From: RH-AL1 sp965277735
GTDB lineage: Bacteria > Pseudomonadota > Alphaproteobacteria > Rhizobiales > Beijerinckiaceae
Assembly: GCA_965277735.1 (NCBI GenBank)
Contig: CBDIDO010000003.1
Location: 1,240,001 to 1,304,000, forward strand
Length of the DNA stretch: 64,000 bases
Reading direction: 5' to 3'
Of the stretch, positions 9,016-17,174 are shown piece after piece. The notes beneath the pieces were generated by a model. It saw nothing but the letters and a program-made list of their open reading frames with translations, did not search any database and was not told where the DNA came from. Both the position numbers and the translations under genes were made by a program. Every line of letters starts with the position of its first letter. Within the stretch, counting starts at the first letter, position 1.

Positions 9016-9198
9016 ATGCGCCACATCCTGCTTCTGATTCCCTGTCTGCTCGCGCTCGCCGTGCCGCTCTACAATCACGACGCGCCGCGCCTCGCCGGCA
9101 TCCCGTTCTTCTATTGGGCCTTGTTCCTGCTCGTCCCCGTCTCCGCGCTGTTCGTCTACGCGGCGTTTCGGCTCGATCGCGCGAAGGGCAAGGCGTGA
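9016..9198 (+). CDS. DUF3311 small membrane protein, symporter partner
   Basis: This 60-residue protein has two membrane helices (about 4-20 and 30-50) and a positively charged end (FRLDRAKGKA). It matches the DUF3311 family, typically encoded directly before a sodium:solute symporter. Its TGA overlaps the GTG start of the symporter gene (GTGA at 9195-9198), so the two are translationally coupled. It is probably an accessory subunit of that transporter, by analogy with small partners of other SSS transporters. Confidence 0.88.
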   Translation: MRHILLLIPCLLALAVPLYNHDAPRLAGIPFFYWALFLLVPVSALFVYAAFRLDRAKGKA

Positions 9199-10739
9199 CC
9201 TCGCAGCTCCAGCCGCCGCATCTCGACGTCGTCGCGACCGCCGTCTTCGTGTTCTTCTTCGCGCTCGTCACCATCGTCGGCTTCTTCGCCGGGCGCTGGC
9301 GGCGCGGCGATCTCTCCGACCTGAACGAGTGGGGTCTCGGCGGCCGCCGCTTCGGCGCCTGGGTGTCGTGGTTCCTGATCGGCGGCGATCTCTACACCGC
9401 CTACACCGTCATCGCCGTGCCGGCGCTGGTTTATGCGTCGGGCGCGATGGGGCTGTTCGCGGTGCCCTACACGATCCTCATCTATCCGCTGCTCTATCTC
9501 ACCTTCCCGCGGCTGTGGGCGGTGACGCACAAGCACGGCTACATCACCGCGGCCGACTACGTGTGCGGGCGCTACGGCTCGCGCTGGCTGGCGCTCGCCG
9601 TCGCCATCACCGGCATCGTCGCCACCATGCCCTACATCGCCCTGCAGCTCGTCGGCATGGAGAAGGTGATCCAGGCGCTCGGCTTCTCGAACTTCAACGT
9701 CGCGATCACGATCGCCTTCGTCATCCTCGCGCTCTACACCTACTCTTCGGGCCTGCGCGCGCCGGCGATGATCGCCTTCGTCAAGGACATCATGATCTAC
9801 ATCTTCGTCGTCGCGGCGGTGGTGATCGTGCCGTTGAAGCTCGGCGGCTACGGCGTGATCTTCGACAAGGCCGCCGCCGCGCTCGCCGTGAAGGCAGCCG
9901 CTACGGGCAAGCCGGCCGGCATCCTGCTGCAGGGCTCGCAGATCGTGCCCTTCGCGACGCTGGCGCTCGGCTCGGCGATGGCGCTCTTCATGTACCCGCA
10001 TTCGATGACGGGCATCCTCTCCGCCTCGTCCGGCAACGCGATCCGCCGCAACGCCTTCATGCTGCCGGCCTATTCCCTGGTGCTCGGGCTGATCGCGCTG
10101 ATGGGCTACATGGCGCTTGCCGCCGGCATCGAGACGAAGGATGCGCAATCGGCGGTGCCGCTGCTGTTCCACGCGATGTTCCCGTCGTGGTTCGCGGGCT
10201 TCGCCTACGCCGGCATCGCGATCGGCGCGCTGGTGCCGGCCGCCGTCATGTCGATCGGCGCGGCCAACACGTTCACCCGCAACGTCTGGAAGCCGTTCGT
10301 CGACCCGGTGATCCAACCGGAGCAGGAGGCGCAGCTCGCCAAGCTGATGAGCCTCGTCGTCAAGGTCGGCGCGCTGCTCGTCATCCTCGCGATGCCGACG
10401 AAGTTCGCGATCGACCTGCAGCTGCTCGGCGGCGTGTGGATGGTGCAGGTCTTCCCGGCCGTGATCCTCGGTCTCTTCACGCGCTGGTTCTCGGCCTGGG
10501 CGCTGCTCGCCGGCTGGGCGGTCGGCATCGTGCTCGGCACCGCCTTGTCGGCCGGCGCGTCGGCCTGGGTGCCGGTGCACGCGCTGTGGGGCGGCATTGC
10601 CGCCTACAACGGCATCACCGCGCTCGTCGCGAATTTCGCAATTGCCGCCGTGCTGTCGGCGGTGCTGCCGAACACGGCGCAGGACGACACCCGCGAGGAA
10701 GATTACGACGACCTGCGCATCGCGGCGCCCGCGGCGTAA
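9195..10739 (+). CDS. mctP: Sodium:solute symporter, MctP-like monocarboxylate permease
   Basis: This is a 514-residue inner-membrane transporter of the SSS family with about 13 helices. The GTG at 9195 is chosen over an earlier ATG because it overlaps the stop of the DUF3311 gene and gives a standard N-terminus (MTSQLQPPHLDVVATAVF). LNEWGLGGRRFGAWVSWFL and GGDLYTAYTVIAVPALVYASGA closely match rhizobial MctP, which takes up lactate, pyruvate and similar acids. The family is certain; the exact substrate is inferred. Confidence 0.9.
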   Translation: MTSQLQPPHLDVVATAVFVFFFALVTIVGFFAGRWRRGDLSDLNEWGLGGRRFGAWVSWFLIGGDLYTAYTVIAVPALVYASGAMGLFAVPYTILIYPLLYLTFPRLWAVTHKHGYITAADYVCGRYGSRWLALAVAITGIVATMPYIALQLVGMEKVIQALGFSNFNVAITIAFVILALYTYSSGLRAPAMIAFVKDIMIYIFVVAAVVIVPLKLGGYGVIFDKAAAALAVKAAATGKPAGILLQGSQIVPFATLALGSAMALFMYPHSMTGILSASSGNAIRRNAFMLPAYSLVLGLIALMGYMALAAGIETKDAQSAVPLLFHAMFPSWFAGFAYAGIAIGALVPAAVMSIGAANTFTRNVWKPFVDPVIQPEQEAQLAKLMSLVVKVGALLVILAMPTKFAIDLQLLGGVWMVQVFPAVILGLFTRWFSAWALLAGWAVGIVLGTALSAGASAWVPVHALWGGIAAYNGITALVANFAIAAVLSAVLPNTAQDDTREEDYDDLRIAAPAA

Positions 10740-10773
10740 CGGAACCTCTCGGCGCGCTCTGCGCTAGACGCGC

Positions 10774-11052
10774 ATGACCGAGCAGACCCTTTACAGCGTC
10801 GAGATCGACCAATTGCCCGAGGAGAAGTTTGCCGCGACCGACGTTCGCGACGCCGCGCGCAAGGTGGTGGCGATGATCGCCGAGCGGCCCGGCCTGCATG
10901 CGCTGACCGATGACGAGCCGGTGCAGATCAAGCGGCCCGATCGCTCGCCGTGGGGGCGCCACCTCACGCTCGGCGATTTCCGAAGTGGTGACATCGCGGC
11001 CGAGGGCGACGAGGCCGAGGGGCCAGTACGTCCGGCGAGCCCCAGCGCCTAG
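10774..11052 (+). CDS. Hypothetical protein, 92 residues
   Basis: This is an acidic cytosolic protein without membrane segments (MTEQTLYSVEIDQLPEEKFA at the start). The first 70 residues look folded, and the tail (AAEGDEAEGPVRPASPSA) is low-complexity. It lies 34 bp after the symporter gene on the same strand. Codon use matches the neighbours. No family was recognised. Confidence 0.65.
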   Translation: MTEQTLYSVEIDQLPEEKFAATDVRDAARKVVAMIAERPGLHALTDDEPVQIKRPDRSPWGRHLTLGDFRSGDIAAEGDEAEGPVRPASPSA

Positions 11053-11175
11053 GCAAAGCCTTCTTCGAAACCGTTACCGCGACGTTGCGTCATTGCCCCG
11101 AATGCGGGGTTTCGGCTGAAGGGGCCGGCAACGGCCATCCGCTACACTCCTTTGAAGTTAAAGGAGTTCGTCATT

Positions 11176-11439
11176 ATGGCCGCTTTCCTCTTTCTGCCGG
11201 TCGCGGCGGGTGCCGGAGCCCAGCGCCGCGTCGACTTCGCCAACATCGCGTCGCTCTTCGCTGAGATCGAGGAGCCGGCCGCGGTGCACGCGACGAACAG
11301 CCTGTTCGCCCGTGTTTTGGCGCTCGTGCTGATCCTTCTAATCGCGGTCGGCGACATGGTGCTGGTCGCGCGCCCGGATGCGGCCGCCTACGCGCCGCCC
11401 GTCTCCGCGCTGCAGAGCAGCTCGGTCACGTCGCTCTGA
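11176..11439 (+). CDS. Hypothetical small membrane-anchored protein
   Basis: This encodes 87 residues. The ATG at 11176 is preferred to an upstream TTG because AAAGGAG lies nine bases before it. The protein has a hydrophobic N-terminus (MAAFLFLPVAAGAGA) and a strong membrane helix around residues 45-62 (VLALVLILLIAVGDMVLVA). No family was recognised. Its 3' end overlaps the convergent RsmB-family gene by 14 bp. Confidence 0.65.
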   Translation: MAAFLFLPVAAGAGAQRRVDFANIASLFAEIEEPAAVHATNSLFARVLALVLILLIAVGDMVLVARPDAAAYAPPVSALQSSSVTSL

Positions 11440-12721
11440 CGAGCACGGCGACGAAGAACCCGTCCGTGCCGGTGCGATAGGGCGAAACCCGCAGCCCGAT
11501 CCCCGTGGGATCGGCAAATTGCGCGAGCGCGGCGAGACCTGCCGCCTCAGCGACCTCCGCTGCCGGCTTCACCGAGAAGTCCGAGTGAGTCGAGAGAAAC
11601 GCCGCGATCCGCGCCTCGTTCTCTCCGGCCAGCAGCGAGCAGGTGACATAGACGAGCCGGCCGCCCGGCTTCACGTAGGCGCTCGCCTGCGCCAGCACCT
11701 CGTCCTGCTCCTTGATCCGCACCTCCAGCGCGCCAGGGCGGATGCGCCATTTGGCGTCGGGGTTGCGGCGCCAGGTGCCGGTGCCGGTGCACGGCGCGTC
11801 GACCAGCACGAGATCGCAGCGCTCGCGCAGATCCTCGATCGGCGGCACGCCGCGCTTCGGCGCGCGGACCTGGACGTTGCGGGCGTTCGACTTGTCGAGG
11901 CGTGGGTAGAGCCCGGCGAGGCGGCGACCGTCCGTGTCGGTCGCATAGACCTGGCCGCGGTTCTCCATCAGCGCGGCCATCGCCAGCGTCTTGCCGCCGC
12001 CGCCGGCGCAGAGGTCGAGCACCTGCTCGCCCGGCTGCGGCGCCGCGAGCAGGCAGGCGAGCTGCGAGCCCTCGTCCTGCACCTCGACGAGACCCTTCAC
12101 GAAGGCCGGCTCGCCGGCGAGCGCCGGCCCGCGACCGTCCGGTCCGAGCGGCAGCCGCAGCCCGGTTGGCGCGTGCGCGGCCGGCGCGGCGTCGATGTGG
12201 GCGAGGGCGAACAGAGCCTTCTCAGGCGTCCCCTTCAGCGTGTTGACGCGCAGGTCGAGCGGCGCGCGCTCGGCCATCGCCTGCATTTCGGGCACCAGCG
12301 CGTCGCCCAGCACGGCTTCGAGCGAGGACGCAAGCCATTCCGGAAAGTCGCCCTGCACATGCGTGGGCGCGTCGGCGAGCGAGCGGGTGGCCAGCGCCGC
12401 GCTCTCGGCCTCGGTGAGCGCTTCCGGGGCATGCGCCTCGCCGGTGAACAGCGCGGCGATGGCGTCTTGATCCATCCCGCGGGCCACATGGAGCGCGCCG
12501 ATCAGGCGGGCGCGCGGCGTGTCGGCATCCATCATCCAGCCGGCGGAGGCGCGCCGGCGCAGCGTGTCGTAGACCAGCGCGGCGACGGCGGCGCGGTCCT
12601 TCGAGCCGGCGAAGCGGTGCGACAGGCCCCAGTCCTTCAGAGCGTCGGGACCAGGCCGGTGCCGCGTCTCGATGTCGGCCAGAACCTCGATCGCGGCCGC
12701 GAGCCGTCCGCCGGGCGTCAC
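11426..12721 (-). CDS. RsmB/NOP family RNA (cytosine-5) methyltransferase
   Basis: This is a 431-residue SAM-dependent rRNA methyltransferase. An N-terminal NusB-like region (about 1-130) precedes the Rossmann domain, which carries the SAM-binding DLCAGGGGKTLAMA, the release Cys in DAPCTGTGTWRRNPDAKWR (PC motif) and the catalytic Cys in VTCSLL. The GTG start at 12721 overlaps the stop of the MAPEG gene by four bases, so the pair is coupled. It is an RsmB-type m5C methyltransferase, but the exact target base is not certain. Confidence 0.93.
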   Translation of the reverse strand: MTPGGRLAAAIEVLADIETRHRPGPDALKDWGLSHRFAGSKDRAAVAALVYDTLRRRASAGWMMDADTPRARLIGALHVARGMDQDAIAALFTGEAHAPEALTEAESAALATRSLADAPTHVQGDFPEWLASSLEAVLGDALVPEMQAMAERAPLDLRVNTLKGTPEKALFALAHIDAAPAAHAPTGLRLPLGPDGRGPALAGEPAFVKGLVEVQDEGSQLACLLAAPQPGEQVLDLCAGGGGKTLAMAALMENRGQVYATDTDGRRLAGLYPRLDKSNARNVQVRAPKRGVPPIEDLRERCDLVLVDAPCTGTGTWRRNPDAKWRIRPGALEVRIKEQDEVLAQASAYVKPGGRLVYVTCSLLAGENEARIAAFLSTHSDFSVKPAAEVAEAAGLAALAQFADPTGIGLRVSPYRTGTDGFFVAVLVRAT

Positions 12722-13149
12722 GCGATCACCGTGCCGAAGAAGACGCCGAGGAAGATCAAGATCCACATCAGCGCCGTCGCGGCGGCGGACCCGAGGAAGA
12801 GCAGGCTGCGCAGCCGCAGGATGTTGGCGCCCGTGTGGACCACCGCGTGCCCGATGCGGCAGGCGACGAACACCCATTCGAGCAGCACGAACAGCCAGCC
12901 CGTCTGATGCAGCACGATGCCGAAGATCACTGCGAAGAAGAATAGGACCGGCATCTCGAACTGGTTCGAATAGCAATTCGCGACCTGGCGCGCCCGGGCG
13001 GGCATCGCTGCGTCATCGAGCGCGATGTCGCGCAGGTTGACGCCGTTCGACCGCAGCGCCGCCGTGCGCGCGCCGGCGAGCAGGCCGAGCAGGACTAAGA
13101 CGAGCGCGACCTCGATGAGGACGGGAAGGAGGACGGACTGGATGGACAT
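12718..13149 (-). CDS. MAPEG family membrane protein
   Basis: This is a 143-residue protein with four predicted membrane helices. NCYSNQFEMPVLFFFAVIFG and RIGHAVVHTGANILRLRS are typical of the MAPEG superfamily (membrane-associated proteins in eicosanoid and glutathione metabolism). Bacterial members of this type have no settled function. It is the first gene of a two-gene operon with the RsmB-family methyltransferase. Confidence 0.9.
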   Translation of the reverse strand: MSIQSVLLPVLIEVALVLVLLGLLAGARTAALRSNGVNLRDIALDDAAMPARARQVANCYSNQFEMPVLFFFAVIFGIVLHQTGWLFVLLEWVFVACRIGHAVVHTGANILRLRSLLFLGSAAATALMWILIFLGVFFGTVIA

Positions 13150-13271
13150 GCGGCCTTTCGGGGGGAAGCGCAGGCGATAGCACGATCCGCGGGGCCGGCG
13201 TCAAAAAGCGCGCCGTTTCCGGCAAAACGGAGGGGAAGGCAGATCGCGGGCGGGCGTGCTATCCCCTCGCC

Positions 13272-13961
13272 ATGTGCAACCTCTACTCGCTCACGCGTTC
13301 GCAGGATGCGATGCGGCAGCTCTTCGCGATCCATGAGGATTTGACCGGCAATCTGCCGCCGCTGCCCGACATCTTTCCCGACCAGATGGCGCCGGTCGTG
13401 CGCCTTGCCGACGGCAGCCGCCGGCTCGAGATGATGCGTTGGGGCATGCCGGGGCCACCGCAATTCGGCGGCGCGCCGGTCACCAACATCCGCAACCCGA
13501 CGAGCCCGCACTGGCGGGGCGGGCCCGGGCCCGAAAGCCGCGTCCTGGTGCCGCTGACCTCGTTCTGCGAATGGGCCGACACCAAGCCGCGCAAGACGCC
13601 GACCTGGTTCGCCCGCGACGAGGGCCGGCCGCTCTGCGCCTTCGCCGGTCTGTGGACGGCTTGGCACGGCACGCGCGGGCCGAAGGCTGCGCCGGTCGAG
13701 GGCGAGCATGCGCTGTTCGGCTTCCTGACGACGAATGCGAACGGGATCGTCGGCCCCGTGCATCCGAAGGCGATGCCGGTGCTCCTGACGAGCCTCGAGG
13801 AATACGACGTGTGGCTCCGCGCGCCCTGGTCGGAGGCCAAGGCGCTGCAGCGGCCTCTGCCCGATGCGCAGCTGCGCATCGTCGCGCGCGGCGAGAAGGC
13901 CGACGGGGCGCCGGAGACGGCGCCGCCGACCGTGCCGGCCCAGCTCGACCTGCTCGGGTAG
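13272..13961 (+). CDS. SOS response-associated peptidase (SRAP), YedK/HMCES family
   Basis: This 229-residue protein recognises abasic sites in single-stranded DNA and crosslinks to them through Cys2. Visible features are the MCNLYS N-terminus (Cys2 exposed after Met removal), NIRNPTSPHWR, the active-site Glu in SFCEW and the His in VHPKAMPVLL. No clear LexA box was seen upstream. The stop codon at 13959-13961 lies within the 8-bp sequence duplicated by the transposon inserted immediately downstream, so the gene itself is intact. Confidence 0.95.
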   Translation: MCNLYSLTRSQDAMRQLFAIHEDLTGNLPPLPDIFPDQMAPVVRLADGSRRLEMMRWGMPGPPQFGGAPVTNIRNPTSPHWRGGPGPESRVLVPLTSFCEWADTKPRKTPTWFARDEGRPLCAFAGLWTAWHGTRGPKAAPVEGEHALFGFLTTNANGIVGPVHPKAMPVLLTSLEEYDVWLRAPWSEAKALQRPLPDAQLRIVARGEKADGAPETAPPTVPAQLDLLG

Positions 13962-13962
13962 C
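13955..13962. repeat. Left copy of 8-bp target-site duplication
   Basis: CGGGTAGC stands directly before the left inverted repeat and is repeated exactly at 17184-17191 after the right one. It includes the SRAP stop codon (TAG). The right copy runs on into CGACCGG, which presumably was the original downstream sequence. Confidence 0.9.
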
Positions 13963-13985
13963 GGTAGTGGGTCAGTTTGAAATCT
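13963..13985 (+). repeat. Left terminal inverted repeat of the IS1-type transposon
   Basis: The sequence begins GGTAGTGGGTCAG and ends TTTGAAATCT. It matches the reverse complement of 17161-17183 at 22 of 23 positions (one G/C difference at position 8). Matching stops sharply at both edges. Confidence 0.92.
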
Positions 13986-14027
13986 GGCCCGGTTGACGGC
14001 GCGATCGGGCGGCGCATAGTCGCCCAG

Positions 14028-14264
14028 ATGAAACTCGAAGATGATGAAGCACACCTCGTGCGCGTGTCATGGCCCGATACGACGGTCATGGGCGGTCGTA
14101 TGACCATGCTCTACGCGGCTCTCACAAATACTGGGTCGGAAGCTGAAGCCGCCGTCAGGGCGCTAAGGCCAGTCGGCAACACTGTGGAGGCTACCGGCGA
14201 CTATCTTTCGTCGAAGATGACGAAGCTCCTGAAGCTCGCACCAGGCCAAGCAACACCGCTATGA
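14028..14264 (+). CDS. Transposon passenger: hypothetical protein, 78 residues
   Basis: The ATG at 14028 gives MKLEDDEAHLVRVSWPDTTV and a soluble protein. A longer frame would begin with a TTG inside the inverted repeat and is unlikely. Its stop overlaps the start of the next gene (ATGA at 14261-14264), suggesting coupled translation. No strong ribosome site or known family was seen. Only about 40 bp separate it from the left repeat, so any element promoter must be compact. Confidence 0.6.
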   Translation: MKLEDDEAHLVRVSWPDTTVMGGRMTMLYAALTNTGSEAEAAVRALRPVGNTVEATGDYLSSKMTKLLKLAPGQATPL

Positions 14265-14494
14265 CCCCCAAGCGCCCCCGCGATACCAACCAGCTCGCGA
14301 AGATGATTGTGGACCTGTCTACTGGACAACTCGACGCCCGAGCCGATTCGGTTGCAGACAACCCAATGTCTGAACTCGGGAGAAGCGGCGGCTTGAAGGG
14401 CGGTCGGGCTCGCGCCGACAAGCTTTCGTCGGATCAGCGAGCAAACATCGCGCGTCGAGCGGCTGCCGCTAGGTGGCACAAGGATGACAGCTGA
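14261..14494 (+). CDS. Transposon passenger: small basic GLKGGRAR protein
   Basis: This 77-residue protein begins MTPKRPRDTNQLAKMIVDL and has the segment LGRSGGLKGGRARADKLS followed by ANIARRAAAARW. Small proteins with this N- and C-terminal pattern are widespread in bacteria, often near mobile DNA, and are sometimes called histone-like; a function is not established. The basic Gly/Lys/Arg segment suggests nucleic-acid binding (inference). It overlaps the genes on both sides by 4 and 11 bp. Confidence 0.8.
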   Translation: MTPKRPRDTNQLAKMIVDLSTGQLDARADSVADNPMSELGRSGGLKGGRARADKLSSDQRANIARRAAAARWHKDDS

Positions 14495-15857
14495 AATTGC
14501 AGTATTGAATCGGTACGCGGTTGCTCTCGCTGCCGACAGCGCTGTCACCATTGGCGACGGCTCCACTACGAAAATTTTTCAAAGTGAAAATAAGCTATTT
14601 CAGCTAAGCGAAGACCAGCCGATTGGTATTATGCTTTACAATGCGACATCTCATTATGGGATTCCTTGGGAATTGATTATCAAGGATTTTCGGGAAAAGC
14701 ATAAAGGCTTTAAGGCGGATTTGCTTTTCGACATAGTGCCAAAGTTTTTGGACTTTCTTCAAACCGCCTACTTGCCTTCAATGAAGCAGCAGTCACAGGC
14801 GGTGAGGTTATCTCTGTTTGATGCCTTTTCTGCTGTGCGTCGGGAGTTTTCAGACCGTCTGACAAGATTAAGTTTTCAAAAGATGCGAAAGCAAAAGGCA
14901 AACGACGTTGCGCGTTCATTGTTTCACGCGGCAATCGACGATGCGATCGCTGTAAGAATAGCCTGGGACAGTTTGAGCGATGAGCAATTCGCAGATGCTG
15001 TTAAATACTTGTCCGAATATGAAGAGGCATTTGAAGCGGCGTATAAAAGGGCATTCAAAGGCCTTCCTCTGGAAGACGACGAGAAAATACGTTTGCGAGA
15101 GCTCGCGGCGCGGACGATTGTAAGTACCGAGCAAGATTAGTACACTACTGGACTCGTTTTTGCAGGGTTTGGATCGAAAGAATTGTTTCCCTCTCTGTCT
15201 TGTGTCGAAATTTATGGTGTCGTCTGCGACTTGTTAATCAAAGTAGAACTCGAAAAGGTCGACATAGACCGCGCCTCAAAGACGGGCGCGGTTATACCTT
15301 TCGCGCAACGCGAAGCGGCTGATAGCCTCCTCTACGGTAGGTCGAGTATATACGAATTTAGTGTTGTCCAACATTTCGAAGATGTGATTGGACAGATCGG
15401 AAACGCGATCGTTGAAGCAAGTTCTCGACCAGGAAAACGACGGCAGGCGCTCCTGGACACGGTCAAAAAGGTTTGCGAAGAAGCGGTCGATAGATTCAAT
15501 TCTACTGTCTCCCCAAAAATAAAAGAAAATCTTTTCCAAGAAGTTCTTGACACCATACGACATATGCCTAAACAAGAGCTGGCCTCTTTCGCGGAGGCCT
15601 TGGTAAGCGTGACGTCGATCAAAAGAAAGATTTCCGTTGGCCCAGAAACAGTTGGTGGCCCAATCGACGTGGCCGTCATCTCGCGACATGAAGGTTTCGT
15701 ATGGGTCAAAAGGAAGCTCTACTTTCCGGCAGAATTGAACCCTCGATTCGCCTGGCGCATGAGGAGAGCGCAAGATGCTGACAAAGGGAGAGACGCTGGC
15801 GTCACGGATAGCAGCACGCCGCAGGACGGATCAGGAAGCGACACCGAACCTGCGTGA
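14484..15857 (+). pseudogene. Proteasome-fold Ntn-hydrolase-like protein interrupted by in-frame TAG
   Basis: Two halves lie in one frame, 14484-15140 and 15141-15857, separated only by the TAG at 15138-15140. The N-terminus MTAEIAVLNRYAVALAADSA resembles proteasome beta/HslV subunits: after Met removal Thr would be residue 1, and AADS puts Asp exactly at position 17, with NKLF (Lys36) near the usual Lys33. After the TAG, TGLVFAGFGSKELFPSLSC resembles the core strand of the same fold. Full length by readthrough is 457 residues. Truncation at the TAG would leave 218 residues without this strand. Peptidase activity is inferred from the fold; the function of the family is not known to me. Confidence 0.7.
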
Positions 15858-15966
15858 CGAGCCATCTTTGAAATCAGCTCTGACTGATCTGCTTTCGAAG
15901 GAGCGTCGGGAGACCAAAAAGATCGTAGACCGTCACTTCAAAGACGCTTTTCAAAAAGTGCAATGA
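15775..15966 (+). CDS. Transposon passenger: 63-residue charged protein
   Basis: This gene starts inside the 3' end of the Ntn-like gene, one frame over, with GAGGAGAG just before its ATG. The product (MLTKGETLASRIAARRRTDQ at the start) is hydrophilic, probably helical and basic (KERRETKKIVDRHFKDAF). The overlap suggests it is made together with the Ntn-like protein. No family was recognised. Confidence 0.65.
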   Translation: MLTKGETLASRIAARRRTDQEATPNLRDEPSLKSALTDLLSKERRETKKIVDRHFKDAFQKVQ

Positions 15967-16006
15967 TGCTTGACGCTCAAGCATAAAGGTCATATTGAAT
16001 TGAGCT

Positions 16007-16921
16007 ATGAACAAGCTCAGTTCGGAAGACCGCGCGCGCATCCTGCACCTTCTCTGTGAAGGCCAGTCGATCCGCGCGATCACTCGTCTGACCGGCGCAA
16101 GCAAAAACACGGTCACGAAGCTTCTGATCGACGCCGGCAAGGCGTGCGCCGCCTATCACGACGAGCACGTGCGCGAGCTCGTCTCGCGCCGTATCCAGGT
16201 CGACGAAATCTGGAGTTTTACCTACGCCAAGCAAAAGAACGTCGCGGGTGCGAAGGCTGCGCCGGAAGCCGCTGGCGACACTTGGACCTGGACGGCGATC
16301 GACGCCGACACGAAGCTGATCGCGTCCTATCTCGTCGGCGGCCGTGACGGTGAATACGCGCTGGCCTTCATGGACGATCTTGCTGGCCGCCTCGCCACGC
16401 GCGTGCAGCTTTCGTCAGACGGCCATCGCGCCTATCTCGATGCGGTCGAAGGCGCCTTTGGCTGCGATGTCGACTACGCGATCATCCACAAAATCTACGG
16501 CACGGTCCCGGAGGCCGCAAAGGGCCGCTACAGCCCGGCCGTCTGCACCGGCGTGAAGAAGGCTCGCATCGAAGGCAACCCCGATCCTGACCACGTGAGC
16601 ACGTCCTACGTGGAGCGGTCGAACCTCACGATGCGGATGCACATGCGCCGCTTCACCCGCCTCACGAACGCGTTCTCGAAGAAGGTCGAGAACCACGCCT
16701 ATGCAGTTGCGCTCCACATGATGTATTACAACTTCGTCCGCATCCATAAGACGCTGCGGGTGACGCCGGCCATGGCGGCGGGAGTGAGCGACAAGCTTTG
16801 GGAGATCGGCGACATTGCAAAGCTGGTCGAGTATGCAGAAGGGCCAGCGAAAAAGCGCGGCCAATATAACAAGCGGCAATCTCTAGGAGATGAGCATGGT
16901 TGTCGGTGTATTTGTCTATGA
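16007..16921 (+). CDS. IS1-family DDE transposase
   Basis: This is a 304-residue single-frame transposase. An N-terminal helix-turn-helix (about 8-42, ITRLTGASKNTVTKLL) precedes the DDE catalytic domain: Asp66 in QVDEIWSF, Asp138 in SSDGHRAYL and Glu203 in YVERSNLTMR. The NLTMRMHMRRFTRLTNAFSKK block and the YYNFVRIHKTLRVTPAMAAGV C-terminus are typical of single-ORF IS1-type enzymes in alphaproteobacteria. All three catalytic residues are present, so it may be active. The last 26 bases overlap the ClpS-like gene. Confidence 0.93.
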   Translation: MNKLSSEDRARILHLLCEGQSIRAITRLTGASKNTVTKLLIDAGKACAAYHDEHVRELVSRRIQVDEIWSFTYAKQKNVAGAKAAPEAAGDTWTWTAIDADTKLIASYLVGGRDGEYALAFMDDLAGRLATRVQLSSDGHRAYLDAVEGAFGCDVDYAIIHKIYGTVPEAAKGRYSPAVCTGVKKARIEGNPDPDHVSTSYVERSNLTMRMHMRRFTRLTNAFSKKVENHAYAVALHMMYYNFVRIHKTLRVTPAMAAGVSDKLWEIGDIAKLVEYAEGPAKKRGQYNKRQSLGDEHGCRCICL

Positions 16922-17174
16922 CGACGACGCTACACCATGGGAGTTTGTTGAAAGCATTTTTCAGCAAATATTTGATAAGCCACGCGATGAAGCCCGAGAG
17001 CTAATGCTTGAAACGCATTGTAAGGGTTCCGCGCTTTGCGGCCTTTATGCAGCGGAGCACGCGGCAAAGTTGATGGCTCAAGCTAGGAACGCTGCCGAAC
17101 GATCTGGATACCCACTGCAATTTGATACACGTCCGGTCGATAACGGCGAGCCCTCTCATAAGATTTCAAACTGA
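16896..17174 (+). CDS. ClpS-like N-degron adaptor carried by the transposon
   Basis: The 92-residue product aligns over its whole length with the core of ClpS, which hands N-end-rule substrates to ClpAP. Matches include VYDDDATPWEFVESIFQQIF, LMLETHCKGSALCGLYAAE and GYPLQ. In the substrate pocket the usual N-D-D is D9-D10-D11, the gate Met is Trp15 and the key His is kept (His41). The flexible N-terminal extension needed for delivery in E. coli ClpS is missing. The ATG at 16896 is preferred because AGGAG lies six bases upstream; an ATG at 16890 abuts AGGAG. The final codons lie within the right inverted repeat. Confidence 0.88.
   Translation: MVVGVFVYDDDATPWEFVESIFQQIFDKPRDEARELMLETHCKGSALCGLYAAEHAAKLMAQARNAAERSGYPLQFDTRPVDNGEPSHKISN

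Noticed and set aside
13150..13271. LexA box before the SRAP gene
   Set aside because: The alphaproteobacterial pattern GTTC-N7-GTTC was not found in the upstream gap.
7290..15140. Genome-wide reassignment of TAG as sense, suggested by two in-frame TAGs
   Set aside because: Many intact genes here end in TAG (for example at 8956, 11052, 13961 and 25131), and the only tRNA in the window that could be relevant, tRNA-Tyr, has a normal GUA anticodon.
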